Of a stretch of 64,000 nt of DNA, positions 42,233 to 49,411 are shown one piece after another. The DNA comes from CAZOWW01 sp964583765. GTDB lineage: Bacteria; Actinomycetota; Actinomycetes; Actinomycetales; Kineosporiaceae. Each line of letters opens with the position of its first letter. Positions within the stretch are counted from its first letter, which is position 1. A model generated the notes under the pieces. It worked only from the letters and a program-made list of their open reading frames with translations, did not search any database and was not told where the DNA came from. The stretch is from positions 1 through 64,000 of the forward strand of contig CAZOWW010000008.1 of NCBI GenBank assembly GCA_964583765.1, given 5' to 3'. The translations under genes were made by a program, and so were the position numbers.

Positions 42233-42820
42233 TTACTCCGCCGACACCTTGCCGAAACACACCGCCACCTGCACCTCAACGAAATCGCTCCCCAGACCTC
42301 CCGCCGGCCCGGGTGGTCTGGTTGACAAGGCCACCGTGGCTCCGGGCGGCCACGCGTCACCCCGTTCGACCAGTTCGGCGAAGTGGCCACCGGCAAGCCG
42401 GACCTTCCGCCTTTGTGACGTGAGCTGCTGCTCGTGCAAGCTCCGTGGACGGGTCGTCGCACCCCGGAAGTAGTCGTGGGAGTCGCTGGGGTCAAGCCTC
42501 TCCAGGTCCGCGGAGCCCTCATAGGGGAACAGAAGCTCGGCCAGCAGACAGTCCGTGACGGCACTCAGCCGGTGAGCCTCGTGCACGTCGATCCCCACTG
42601 CGGCTCCAGGCCCGAACTTGTCGACACCTGATTCGGTCTCCAGAGCCATCTCCCCATCGATGCAGACCAGCCATGTGTGGCTGACATGGTGCCGATGCAG
42701 TGAGGTCGACCCCGCGGAGCGCATGACAAGTACTCGGAGCTGATGTCTGGCCGCCTCCTCTTGCAGCACATACTCGTGGCCCCAAGCCTTGACGATCACC
42801 GCCGAGAGGTCGCTGGACAT
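42233..42820 (-). CDS. Cupin-domain protein (sugar-isomerase-like)
   Basis: A 195-residue protein from ATG 42820 (GGAAGGGG upstream). One cupin barrel: VKAWGHEYVLQEE, AGSTSLHRHHVSHTWLVCID with metal ligands H-x-H, GEMALETESG, GPGAAVGIDVHEAHRL with a further His, and CLLAELLFPYEGSADLERL. This is the pattern of the cupins in mannose-6-phosphate isomerase and sugar-nucleotide enzymes. The C-terminal 75 residues are not conserved with them. It shares strand and region with the TreT-like and HAD genes, from which it is separated by an IS630 insertion. Confidence 0.75.
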   Translation of the reverse strand: MSSDLSAVIVKAWGHEYVLQEEAARHQLRVLVMRSAGSTSLHRHHVSHTWLVCIDGEMALETESGVDKFGPGAAVGIDVHEAHRLSAVTDCLLAELLFPYEGSADLERLDPSDSHDYFRGATTRPRSLHEQQLTSQRRKVRLAGGHFAELVERGDAWPPGATVALSTRPPGPAGGLGSDFVEVQVAVCFGKVSAE

Positions 42821-43091
42821 TCGCGCACATCCCCTTCCAAAGTGGCACCGCCCTGAGCGACTCCAGGTGATGGTGCTGTTGCCTCCTCATCGTAACCAGT
42901 CAGACCTTTCCTGCCGGGACACCACGAACACCAACTTGAACAACACGGCAACAACCCCTGACTGGTTACTCAACCGAATCCGTCCGACCGGGACCGTGTT
43001 GTTGATCTCAGTTCGGGTATTTGGGGTGAATAAGGTACAAGAAGGGCAATGATCCACCAATGCCGAGCGGGCCCGGCGCGAGCAGGTCCAT

Positions 43092-43517
43092 ATGGACGCG
43101 GCCGAGCGGTTCGCCCGCGGGGACACGAACGCGCAGGTCGCCCGGGACCTGCGGGTCACCGTGCGCCAGGTCGAGCGGTGGCGGCACACCTGGCGCGAGG
43201 CCGGGACGCAGGGGCTGCGCTCGGCGGGCTCGCCCGCGCGATCCAAGCTCACCGAGGACCAGTTCGCGGCGTTGGAGGCCGAACTGGACCGCGGACCGTT
43301 GGCGCACGGATGGGACGACCAGCGCTGGACCCTGGAACGGATCGCCGAGGTCATCCACCGCACGTTCGCGGTGACGTACACCCCCAAGGGCGTCAATGTG
43401 CTGCTGGCCCGGCGCGGGTGGACCTGGCAGTCCCCAACCCGACGGGCCATCGAACGTGACGACCAGGCCGTGGCGACCTGGGTGCAGGAGGGCTGGCCCC
43501 AGGAAAAACCGGGGTGA
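43092..43517 (+). CDS. IS630 transposase, first frame (HTH region)
   Basis: A 141-residue protein starting MDAAERFARGDTNAQVARDL with the helix-turn-helix VTVRQVERWRHTWREAG and a second DNA-binding part (RWTLERIAEVIHRTFAVTYT). The frame ends at 43517. A GGAAAAACC tract just before the stop suits a -1 shift into the second frame, and the continuous -1 translation (EKTGVTARGPWVIF) reads sensibly. Confidence 0.8.
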   Translation: MDAAERFARGDTNAQVARDLRVTVRQVERWRHTWREAGTQGLRSAGSPARSKLTEDQFAALEAELDRGPLAHGWDDQRWTLERIAEVIHRTFAVTYTPKGVNVLLARRGWTWQSPTRRAIERDDQAVATWVQEGWPQEKPG

Positions 43518-44140
43518 CTGCCCGCGGGCCGTGGGTCATCTTCGAGGACGAGACTGGCACGGACCTGAGGCCACCGAGGGCGCGGACCTGGGGCCGGCGC
43601 GGGTGCATCCCGGTGGTGCGGGTGCGCGGTGGCAGTCGCGGCAAGGCCTCGATCGCCGGTCTGGTCCGCTACCGGCCGGGATCTCGTTCGCGACTGCTGT
43701 ACCGCCTGAAGGTCACCCGCCGGCGACCCGGAGATCGCGCGAGTTTCTCCTGGCAGGAGTACCGGGACCTGCTCGTGGGCGCCCACCACCAGTTCAACGA
43801 CCCGATCGTGGTCATCTGGGACAACCTCAATGTCCACATGGCCGAGGGCATGAAGGAGTTCATCGAGGCCAACCAGTCCTGGCTGCAGGTGGTGCACCTG
43901 CCGACCTACGCCCTGGACCTGAACCCCACCGAGGGCATCTGGTCCCTACTCAAGCGCTCCCTGGGCAACCGGGCCACCGCCAACCTCGACGACCTCGCGG
44001 CCACGATCAAGCGCCGCCTCAAGAAGCTCCAGTACCGCCCCAGCGTGATCGACAGCGTCCTGGCCGAAACCGACTCAACCTGGCACCCACCTGACCGGCA
44101 CCACGAGTTCAATCGGAGTACCTCATCATCTGCGGGATAG
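43514..44140 (+). CDS. IS630 transposase, second frame (DDE domain)
   Basis: A 208-residue frame with the IS630 catalytic motifs: VIFEDETG (first acidic residue), IVVIWDNLNVHMAEGM (second Asp) and LNPTEGIWSLLKRSLGN (Glu). GTG 43514 overlaps the first frame, but expression is probably as a frameshift fusion. All three acidic residues are present, so the IS may be active. Confidence 0.85.
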   Translation: MTARGPWVIFEDETGTDLRPPRARTWGRRGCIPVVRVRGGSRGKASIAGLVRYRPGSRSRLLYRLKVTRRRPGDRASFSWQEYRDLLVGAHHQFNDPIVVIWDNLNVHMAEGMKEFIEANQSWLQVVHLPTYALDLNPTEGIWSLLKRSLGNRATANLDDLAATIKRRLKKLQYRPSVIDSVLAETDSTWHPPDRHHEFNRSTSSSAG

Positions 44141-45332
44141 CACGTCGACAAGGTCGGCGTGATCGCGCAGCTCACGCTCCGTCGCGTACTCCCTCCGCGC
44201 CCGATCGGCTGCGGCGGCGCCGAGCCTGCTCGCCAGCGGCTCATCCTCGATCAGACGCAGCACCAGCTTCGCGAACTGCCCACGGTCTCCTGGGTCGCCG
44301 AGCAGGAGGGCATTCACACCGTCTTGTAGTTGCGTGGCAATCCCACCGATTCGACTTGCGACGATCGCTTTCCCCTTCGCCATCGCCTCGGTGACGGTGA
44401 GGCCGAAGCCCTCCTGAAGGGACTTCTGGACGACGACATCCGCTCGGCGCTGAATTGCATTGACGAGGCGGGCATTGCCTCTCTCGTCCTCTAGCGCAGA
44501 ACATACGATGTGGACTCGATCCTGCAAGGCCAACGGAAGATGGCGCCACTGCTCCTGAACGCGGTCGAGGACGTCCTGAGCCTCCGGGTCGTCGACGATG
44601 CCGCTGGGGGCCGGCCCCAGCAGCACGAGCCGCGCTCGGTGCAACTCTGGAGTGTCCCGAAACGCAGCCAGCACGCCTTCCATGTCCTTAAGTGGATCCC
44701 AACGTGAGATCTGGGCAATGACGACATCTGCCGCCTGAATTTCCATTCCCGCGCGTCGAAGCACAGTCTTCTGCTCCTCCGTGCCCATCGCACGATTCTT
44801 CTCGGATCCGAGATCGATCGACGGCGGGATGATGCGGACCCCGAGACCTATTGCTTGAGCAGGGACCAGTGAGCGATCGCTGAAGATCAGCTCCGCTATC
44901 CCCTCCCAGTAGTTGGAGAGGTAGTCCCAGGTCGAATCGCACGTGTCATTTGGTTCTGCGGTTCCGATATGACAACGCCACGCGACACACACCCCAGCAG
45001 CAACTAGGTGCGGCGCCATCGTCAGGGTGTGCGGGTCATGCAGGAGCGCGAGGTCGATTGGGCCATGCATCCGCAGAAATCTCTCCGCATTTGCCTTCCC
45101 GAACTCTTCGAACTCCTGGCGCTCCCTCGCATCCGGGAGTGGTCCGCGATCCTGGCCGTGTAGCCGATGGTGGAGCCGCTTGGTGGTTCGGAAAACTCCC
45201 GGGTCGCCGTCCATCACATAGCGACGATGCGATAGACCGGAAGCCGAATGGGCGGACAGTGCATCCAGGATCTCTGCAATGCCACCACCTCTCCACGTGG
45301 AGTTGACGTGCCAGAGTGCGTTCGAGGACATG
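44126..45332 (-). CDS. TreT-like GT4 glycosyltransferase (trehalose synthase type)
   Basis: A 401-residue protein from ATG 45332. The sequence follows the TreT/trehalose-phosphorylase group: LWHVNSTWRGGGIAEIL at the N-terminus, RTTKRLHHRLHG, LALLHDPHTL, AWRCHIGTAE, IIPPSIDLGSEKN, VIAQISRWDPLKDMEGVLAA, NAIQRRADVVVQKSLQEGFG with LTVTEAMAKGKAIVASRIGG. These contain the acceptor His, the nucleotide-phosphate Arg/Lys and the catalytic Glu of retaining GT4 enzymes. TreT makes trehalose from an NDP-glucose and glucose; the donor here is unknown. It starts 15 bases after the HAD gene ends, so both form one operon. Low GC for the region. Confidence 0.85.
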
Positions 45333-45347
45333 CGATGAACTTCCGCT

Positions 45348-47111
45348 CTAGGGTAGGCGAGTTGCGACTGGACCGTACTTGATCTTCCGGCGAAAGTCCC
45401 TGAGCATGCGGAGGTAGGCCAGCATCTGCGTCGGTCCGTCGACCGTGGCATCGCAGCTATGGAAAAGGCCTGGGGTGGACTCCAAAGACTTCACTCCAAT
45501 CGAATAAGTGCCGCAACCGTGTCGGTCATATTCGGATACAACCTTGAAGGCAGAAACGTCGAGTGAGCTGTCCCCCAAGAATAACGCCCAGTCGCAATCA
45601 TCGAGCCGGGCGGCCACGACAGCACCCTTGTCGACGTCGTCGACATCCGGATACATTTCAATAACCATGCGGCCATGTCCTAGTCGGAATCCGTACTCGG
45701 CCTTGAGATGCTCGGCAAGCGCCAAGACATCAGCCCTCCTTTCCGGATGACTGCGATAGTGCAGCGCAAGGGATCCCTCCATCACCTGGGCCCATGCTTG
45801 TCCGGCTGCACCCAATTCAGCCAGCATCGCGTTGAACCGGTCTCGCGCCAGCAGGACGTTCTGCCGCCACAGAGGCATCGTCTCATGTTCCTTGCGCACA
45901 CCGAGGTACTCCGAAGCAAGCCCGCGATTCCCGACGATCTCGATCCCCGGGACTTGGTGCAGGTGAGCCTTGAGGTAATCTACGTTCCTACTAGATACGA
46001 TGACGATCTGCACCTTCAAATCGGAGAGCTCTGCCAGAACCTTGACCACACCAGGGATCGGCGCCGCCGCGTCGCTGTCCGGCGATATCGCGGAGATCAC
46101 ACCATCGTATCCTAGGAAGATCTTGGGCCTGGAAGCCGCCGCGAGATTCAGCCCCGACCGCTCAAGCGTCTTCGTGAATTTCGCCGGTCCTCGCAGATCC
46201 GACCTCGGGTGGGCTTCCCCATCCGAAAGGGGCCACACCCTGGGAGACACCACTTCGATTTCATGGGCGCTCGGCACGTAGCTAGTGTTGGGACTCCACC
46301 ACGACAAGACTATCTCGAAGCCGTGATGGTAGAGCTTGTCCATCAAGCAGATCTTGTCCCAATGCCGGATGACGAACTGGAGCGAGGCAACAGTGCCACC
46401 CGATCCGAGACCGGCGATCACAATCACGGTCTGGACCGGGGCATTGTCGCGCTGGACGACCTTCTGGATGAGCGCCAGATCCCTTCGTTCAATTAGGTTG
46501 TCAGGATTGACGATTTCTCTACCCTCGAAGGGAGACTCATCCTGCCCGGGAAGGGCGATCACGCTCAGTCTGCTGCCGAAGTTCTCGCTGAGGATCGGTA
46601 CGCTGAACCCGTTCTCTCGCACGACTATCCTGGCAATGTTGCGATCCTCGTGCAATTGACGGGTTACAGAATTGAAGACCCCGCCTCCCACCAAGATGGT
46701 GGAGGAGGTCTGGAGCCTGCCGTCGTGCGGCGCGGGCCTGACGTCGAAGGCAGTCTTCATCTGCCGACCTCCGATACCCACCAACTCGAGCAACTCGTCC
46801 AGCCACTCGGGGCGCCTCGGCCCACGCAAGAACTCGGTCAACCGATTGACCCCGACGAGCTCCTTGTAGTCGACAGCGTCGACCTTCGAGCCGTGCCTGA
46901 TGCCCGCAAGGTCCTTGAATTCTGAGATTCCGATGCTGGAGATCAAGACATCAACCCGGTCATCGAACGAGCCGAGGCCTAGGAACCGCCGTGTTCGACG
47001 GTGGCGACGCCTATCGACGAGTAGGCCCGCACCGAGTGCAAGCGCTCCCAGCAGTAACACGACGCTAATTTCTGATAGCATTCCAACGAGGTAGTTCTCT
47101 GTTAGTCCCAC
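45348..47111 (-). CDS. Membrane sensor-domain protein fused to trehalose-phosphatase-like HAD domain
   Basis: A 587-residue protein from GTG 47111 (AGGAGG four bases upstream). One membrane helix (EISVVLLLGALALGAGLLVD) comes first. Residues about 40-300 form a Rossmann/SLOG-like sensor domain: ILVGGGVFNSVTRQL, IVVRENGFSVPIL, RRDLALIQKVV and VIVIAGLGSGGTVASLQFV. I know this pattern from membrane-tethered bacterial sensor proteins but cannot name it exactly. From about 328 a trehalose-6-phosphate-phosphatase (OtsB) HAD fold follows: KIFLGYDGVISAI, VIVSSRN, VIEMYPDVDDVDKGA, LFLGDSSLDVSAF. Motif I reads G334-Y-D336 instead of D-x-D, so the nucleophile is missing and phosphatase activity is doubtful. 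Operon with the TreT-like gene. Confidence 0.7.
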   Translation of the reverse strand: MGLTENYLVGMLSEISVVLLLGALALGAGLLVDRRRHRRTRRFLGLGSFDDRVDVLISSIGISEFKDLAGIRHGSKVDAVDYKELVGVNRLTEFLRGPRRPEWLDELLELVGIGGRQMKTAFDVRPAPHDGRLQTSSTILVGGGVFNSVTRQLHEDRNIARIVVRENGFSVPILSENFGSRLSVIALPGQDESPFEGREIVNPDNLIERRDLALIQKVVQRDNAPVQTVIVIAGLGSGGTVASLQFVIRHWDKICLMDKLYHHGFEIVLSWWSPNTSYVPSAHEIEVVSPRVWPLSDGEAHPRSDLRGPAKFTKTLERSGLNLAAASRPKIFLGYDGVISAISPDSDAAAPIPGVVKVLAELSDLKVQIVIVSSRNVDYLKAHLHQVPGIEIVGNRGLASEYLGVRKEHETMPLWRQNVLLARDRFNAMLAELGAAGQAWAQVMEGSLALHYRSHPERRADVLALAEHLKAEYGFRLGHGRMVIEMYPDVDDVDKGAVVAARLDDCDWALFLGDSSLDVSAFKVVSEYDRHGCGTYSIGVKSLESTPGLFHSCDATVDGPTQMLAYLRMLRDFRRKIKYGPVATRLP

Positions 47112-47685
47112 TACTCCTCCTGGGCTCCCAGAGGCCGAATCGCCCGGGCGTGTCCGGAGAATCATTGGTGTGAGTTCTCAACCGACGGCTTGAGGCTGGC
47201 GTTGCGTGCAGTAGGGAAAATTCAGGCCGCTTACACGGCTGGCATTCGACAGCAACGCGTGGTGATCGATTGGTGGTTGCCGCCGGTTGTAGGGAATTGG
47301 GTTCGGGTGTCGGCCTCAGGTGAGGGTGGCAAGGCTGGGTAGCCAGACTCGGCCGAAGAAGGCGTCGAATAGGACGGTGAACTGGTCGAGGCCGTGCTTC
47401 GCGGATGTGGGGTAGTCAAAGATCCAGACCCGGTCTTTGGTTCTGGCGATGTTGGGCTGGATCATACACGGTGTGGATGGTTGGCTGGTACCTGGATAGG
47501 TGCCGGAGTCCGGGCAGCGTGAAGTGACTCCGGTCTCTTCCGGGGTCAGGTTGCGTGGATCCAGGGGTGGCCGTCGGCGGCCTGAATGAGGGGCACTTCC
47601 CGACCACCCAGAACCCGGAGCCGCGGGCACATCAGCAGAGGGGCGCGTCGAGGACCGAGAACATCCGCTGAGCCGAGGGCCCTGC
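47112..47685. other. Intergenic region, no assigned gene
   Basis: About 570 bp upstream of the sensor-HAD operon. A minus-strand frame near 47320-47480 gives protein-like text (RVWIFDYPTSAKHGLDQFTV) but lacks a start and relatives. It probably holds the operon promoter and remnant DNA. Confidence 0.35.
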
Positions 47686-48423
47686 TTGAATTCGGGGATG
47701 GCCGATTGGGCGTCCTTGAGACACGCGTACGGGCCGGCGGACGACATCCCCGCCCTGCTCGCGACCGCGAGTGAAGCCGGCCTCAACGCCGGGAACGTCT
47801 GGCACGAGTTGTGGGGCCGACTGTGCCACCAGGGCACCGTGTACAGCGCCAGCTATGCGGCACTGCCGGCGCTGACCCATGTGGCATCCCGAGCCCCGGC
47901 AGCCGGCTACATGGAACCTCTGGCCCTGGCAGCCGCGATCCTCGGCTCACCCACCACCCCGGAGAAGCTGCGCAGAGTGCGCGAGGAGTACCGGTCACAG
48001 GTGAACACGCTGCGGGCCTTGGGCGAGCGGAATCTGCCACTCGCCCAAGGCGGCACCGAGTTCGTCTACGCGGTGAGGACGCTCCTGGCGCTCGAGGAAC
48101 CGCCTCTGTGGCAGCACGAACTGCAAGGATTGGCTAACGGCGAACTCGAGCTGGAGTGTCCCGACTGCGACGAGCACCTCTACCTGCCGCTGGACAGCAC
48201 GGCCTTCCTGACCCGTCCCTGGCCCGGCGACGAAGGCCAGGCCGGCAACCCCATCCGCCCGGCCGCCCTCGAATGCCTCAGCGCCCGAGCCCGCCAGGTC
48301 TACGACCTCGCTTGCGAACATGTCGGCGACGAACTCGGGACCGCCGTACTCCACCTCTTCGGACGCGCCAGCTGCCCCGAGTGCCGGACCGAGTTCCCGA
48401 TCGCCCAGGACCCAAGGGGATGA
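47686..48423 (+). CDS. Hypothetical protein with Cys-x2-Cys pairs, next to the right att
   Basis: A 245-residue protein; TTG 47686 (GAGGG six bases upstream) is preferred over ATG 47698, which lacks spacing for a ribosome-binding site. N-terminal half is helical, with YGPADDIPALLATASEAGL and NVWHELWGRLCHQGTVYSAS, patterns found in actinobacterial proteins of unknown role. The C-terminal part has CPDCDEHLYLPL and CPECRTEF, two knuckles that could hold one zinc. It is the last gene of element B. Confidence 0.6.
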   Translation: MNSGMADWASLRHAYGPADDIPALLATASEAGLNAGNVWHELWGRLCHQGTVYSASYAALPALTHVASRAPAAGYMEPLALAAAILGSPTTPEKLRRVREEYRSQVNTLRALGERNLPLAQGGTEFVYAVRTLLALEEPPLWQHELQGLANGELELECPDCDEHLYLPLDSTAFLTRPWPGDEGQAGNPIRPAALECLSARARQVYDLACEHVGDELGTAVLHLFGRASCPECRTEFPIAQDPRG

Positions 48424-48477
48424 TCCCCCGCCTCACCCCAGGGCCGTGGCTCCTCGTGAGGGCGTCCAACAGCCCGG

Positions 48478-48499
48478 TTGGCTACAGAACTGGCTACAG
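48478..48499 (+). promoter_or_regulatory. Paired TGGCTACA repeats, candidate integrase arm sites (right)
   Basis: TTGGCTACA (48478) and CTGGCTACAG (48490) repeat the pair at 8452-8473 with the same 12-bp period, 80 bp inside the right att. They fit arm-type sites of the element B integrase. Confidence 0.5.
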
Positions 48500-48528
48500 T
48501 CCCTTGGACATTCGGGGCAAAACGACCG

Positions 48529-48562
48529 GGGCCCTGGTCACCGTTTCCGGTGATCAGGGCCC
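48529..48562 (-). terminator. Terminator of tRNA-fMet
   Basis: Arms of 15 bp (48529-48543, 48548-48562) pair with one mismatch, 17 bases beyond the tRNA 3' end on the tRNA strand. The equivalent at the left att is the different but perfect hairpin 8239-8280. Confidence 0.65.
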
Positions 48563-48578
48563 TGACCTGCGACTTTCT

Positions 48579-48623
48579 TGGTAGCGGGGGCAGGATTTGA
48601 ACCTGCGACCTCTGGGTTATGAG
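48579..48623 (-). repeat. attR: Attachment site inside the intact tRNA (right att of element B)
   Basis: Exact 45-bp match to 8291-8335. Integration here keeps the tRNA whole because the element brings its own 3' half. Confidence 0.9.
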
Positions 48624-48655
48624 CCCAGCGAGCTACCGAGCTGCTCCACCCCGCG
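48579..48655 (-). tRNA. Initiator tRNA-Met (CAU)
   Basis: 77 nt including an encoded CCA (complement of 48579-48581). The 5' end is CGCGGGG, the acceptor 3' strand CCCCGCT, giving the C1-U72 non-pair typical of initiators. Anticodon CAU is at 48619-48621, with the GGG/CCC pairs of the initiator anticodon stem. The 3' 45 nt (48579-48623) are the attachment core shared with 8291-8335. Confidence 0.95.
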
Positions 48656-48913
48656 TCGACTCCTTAAGGCTACGGGAGTCCGAACCCAGGAGCAAATCCG
48701 CTCCCTGCCGCTCCGTCCGGCTTGACCGGAAGAGGCAGCCTCGAACCCGGCAGACGGGCAGCTCAGCCCCCATCGGTCCGGCCCGCAGACCTGCGACGGA
48801 CCAGGCTCTGGAGGGGCTCCGTCCCTGTTCCGAGGACCTCGGGCCCGGGTTTCCCCCTCCGGTGCCCTTCTACCGTGAGTGAGGCACACAGGCACCCGCT
48901 CGGGAGATGAACC

Positions 48914-49111
48914 ATGTCGAAGCTCACCACCTCCGTACAGGGGAGCACAGACCTGATCGCTCTCTGTGAAGCTGCGGCACGGCTCAGCCCCGGCGAGCTT
49001 CAGCGCCTCCGCCACCTCCTCGACGAGTTGCAGTGGAGCCGTCACGAGGACCTCTTCGATGACGACCTCGACATCGCCGAGTTCCTCGGGAACAAGAACT
49101 CCCTGGCCTGA
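48914..49111 (+). CDS. Small hypothetical protein, 65 residues
   Basis: ATG 48914 with CGGGAG eight bases upstream. The product (MSKLTTSVQGSTDLIALCEA) is helical with an amphipathic LSPGELQRLRHLLDELQW segment and an acidic C-terminus (DLFDDDLDIAEFL). The start site and codon use support a real gene. No family. It is the first chromosomal gene right of the tRNA and is followed by a strong terminator. Confidence 0.6.
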   Translation: MSKLTTSVQGSTDLIALCEAAARLSPGELQRLRHLLDELQWSRHEDLFDDDLDIAEFLGNKNSLA

Positions 49112-49263
49112 CGGCAAGGAGCGTAGCTCCGGACCTGCGCACGCTCCTTTGACGCCCCTTCACGCTGACATCCCCGTCTCCCGGCCCTCGCTGTACCCCG
49201 CGGCCCGGACCGATCGCCGTCTCCCGACGCTGTGTGTGCCGGCCGGAACGCCGTCCCTGGCAA

Positions 49264-49304
49264 CGACGAGGTCCCGGACCCAACATGCGTCCGGGACCTC
49301 GTCG
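49264..49304. terminator. 16-bp-arm bidirectional terminator
   Basis: Perfect arms 49264-49279 and 49289-49304 lie between the convergent small gene (ends 49111) and the UPF0182 gene (ends 49412). The 300-bp gap holds no gene. Confidence 0.8.
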
Positions 49305-49411
49305 AGAGCGATCCAGCGGTCCTGCTCACACCGCTCGGGCCGTTCTTCCCCTGCTCACATCACCGACAGTCCTCGCCTCGCTCAGGGTGTCTTCGTACCC
49401 GTGGCCGCGAC

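Larger units (their letters stand above)
43092..44140 (+). mobile_element. IS630-family insertion sequence
   Basis: Two overlapping frames encode an IS630 transposase, inserted between the cupin and glycosyltransferase genes against their direction. Exact inverted repeats and the TA duplication could not be fixed by eye, so the limits given are those of the coding region. Confidence 0.8.
8291..48623. mobile_element. Integrative mobilisable element B (about 40.3 kb)
   Basis: The element is bounded by the two tRNA-fMet repeats (8291-8335 and 48579-48623). It contains xis and int (36306-37921), a MobF relaxase, a TraG-type coupling protein, a primase-polymerase, an Spd-like protein and a GntR regulator. 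Cargo sits next to both ends. No VirB4, VirB6-like or TraB-type gene is found, so it appears to need a helper for a mating channel. The tRNA at the right end is intact because the element supplies an identical 3' half. Low-GC islands and three nested insertion elements show repeated acquisition. Confidence 0.85.

Noticed and set aside
41974..42423. Plus-strand frame overlapping the cupin gene
   Set aside because: It overlaps the clearly coding cupin on the other strand and is Pro/Arg-rich in the overlap.
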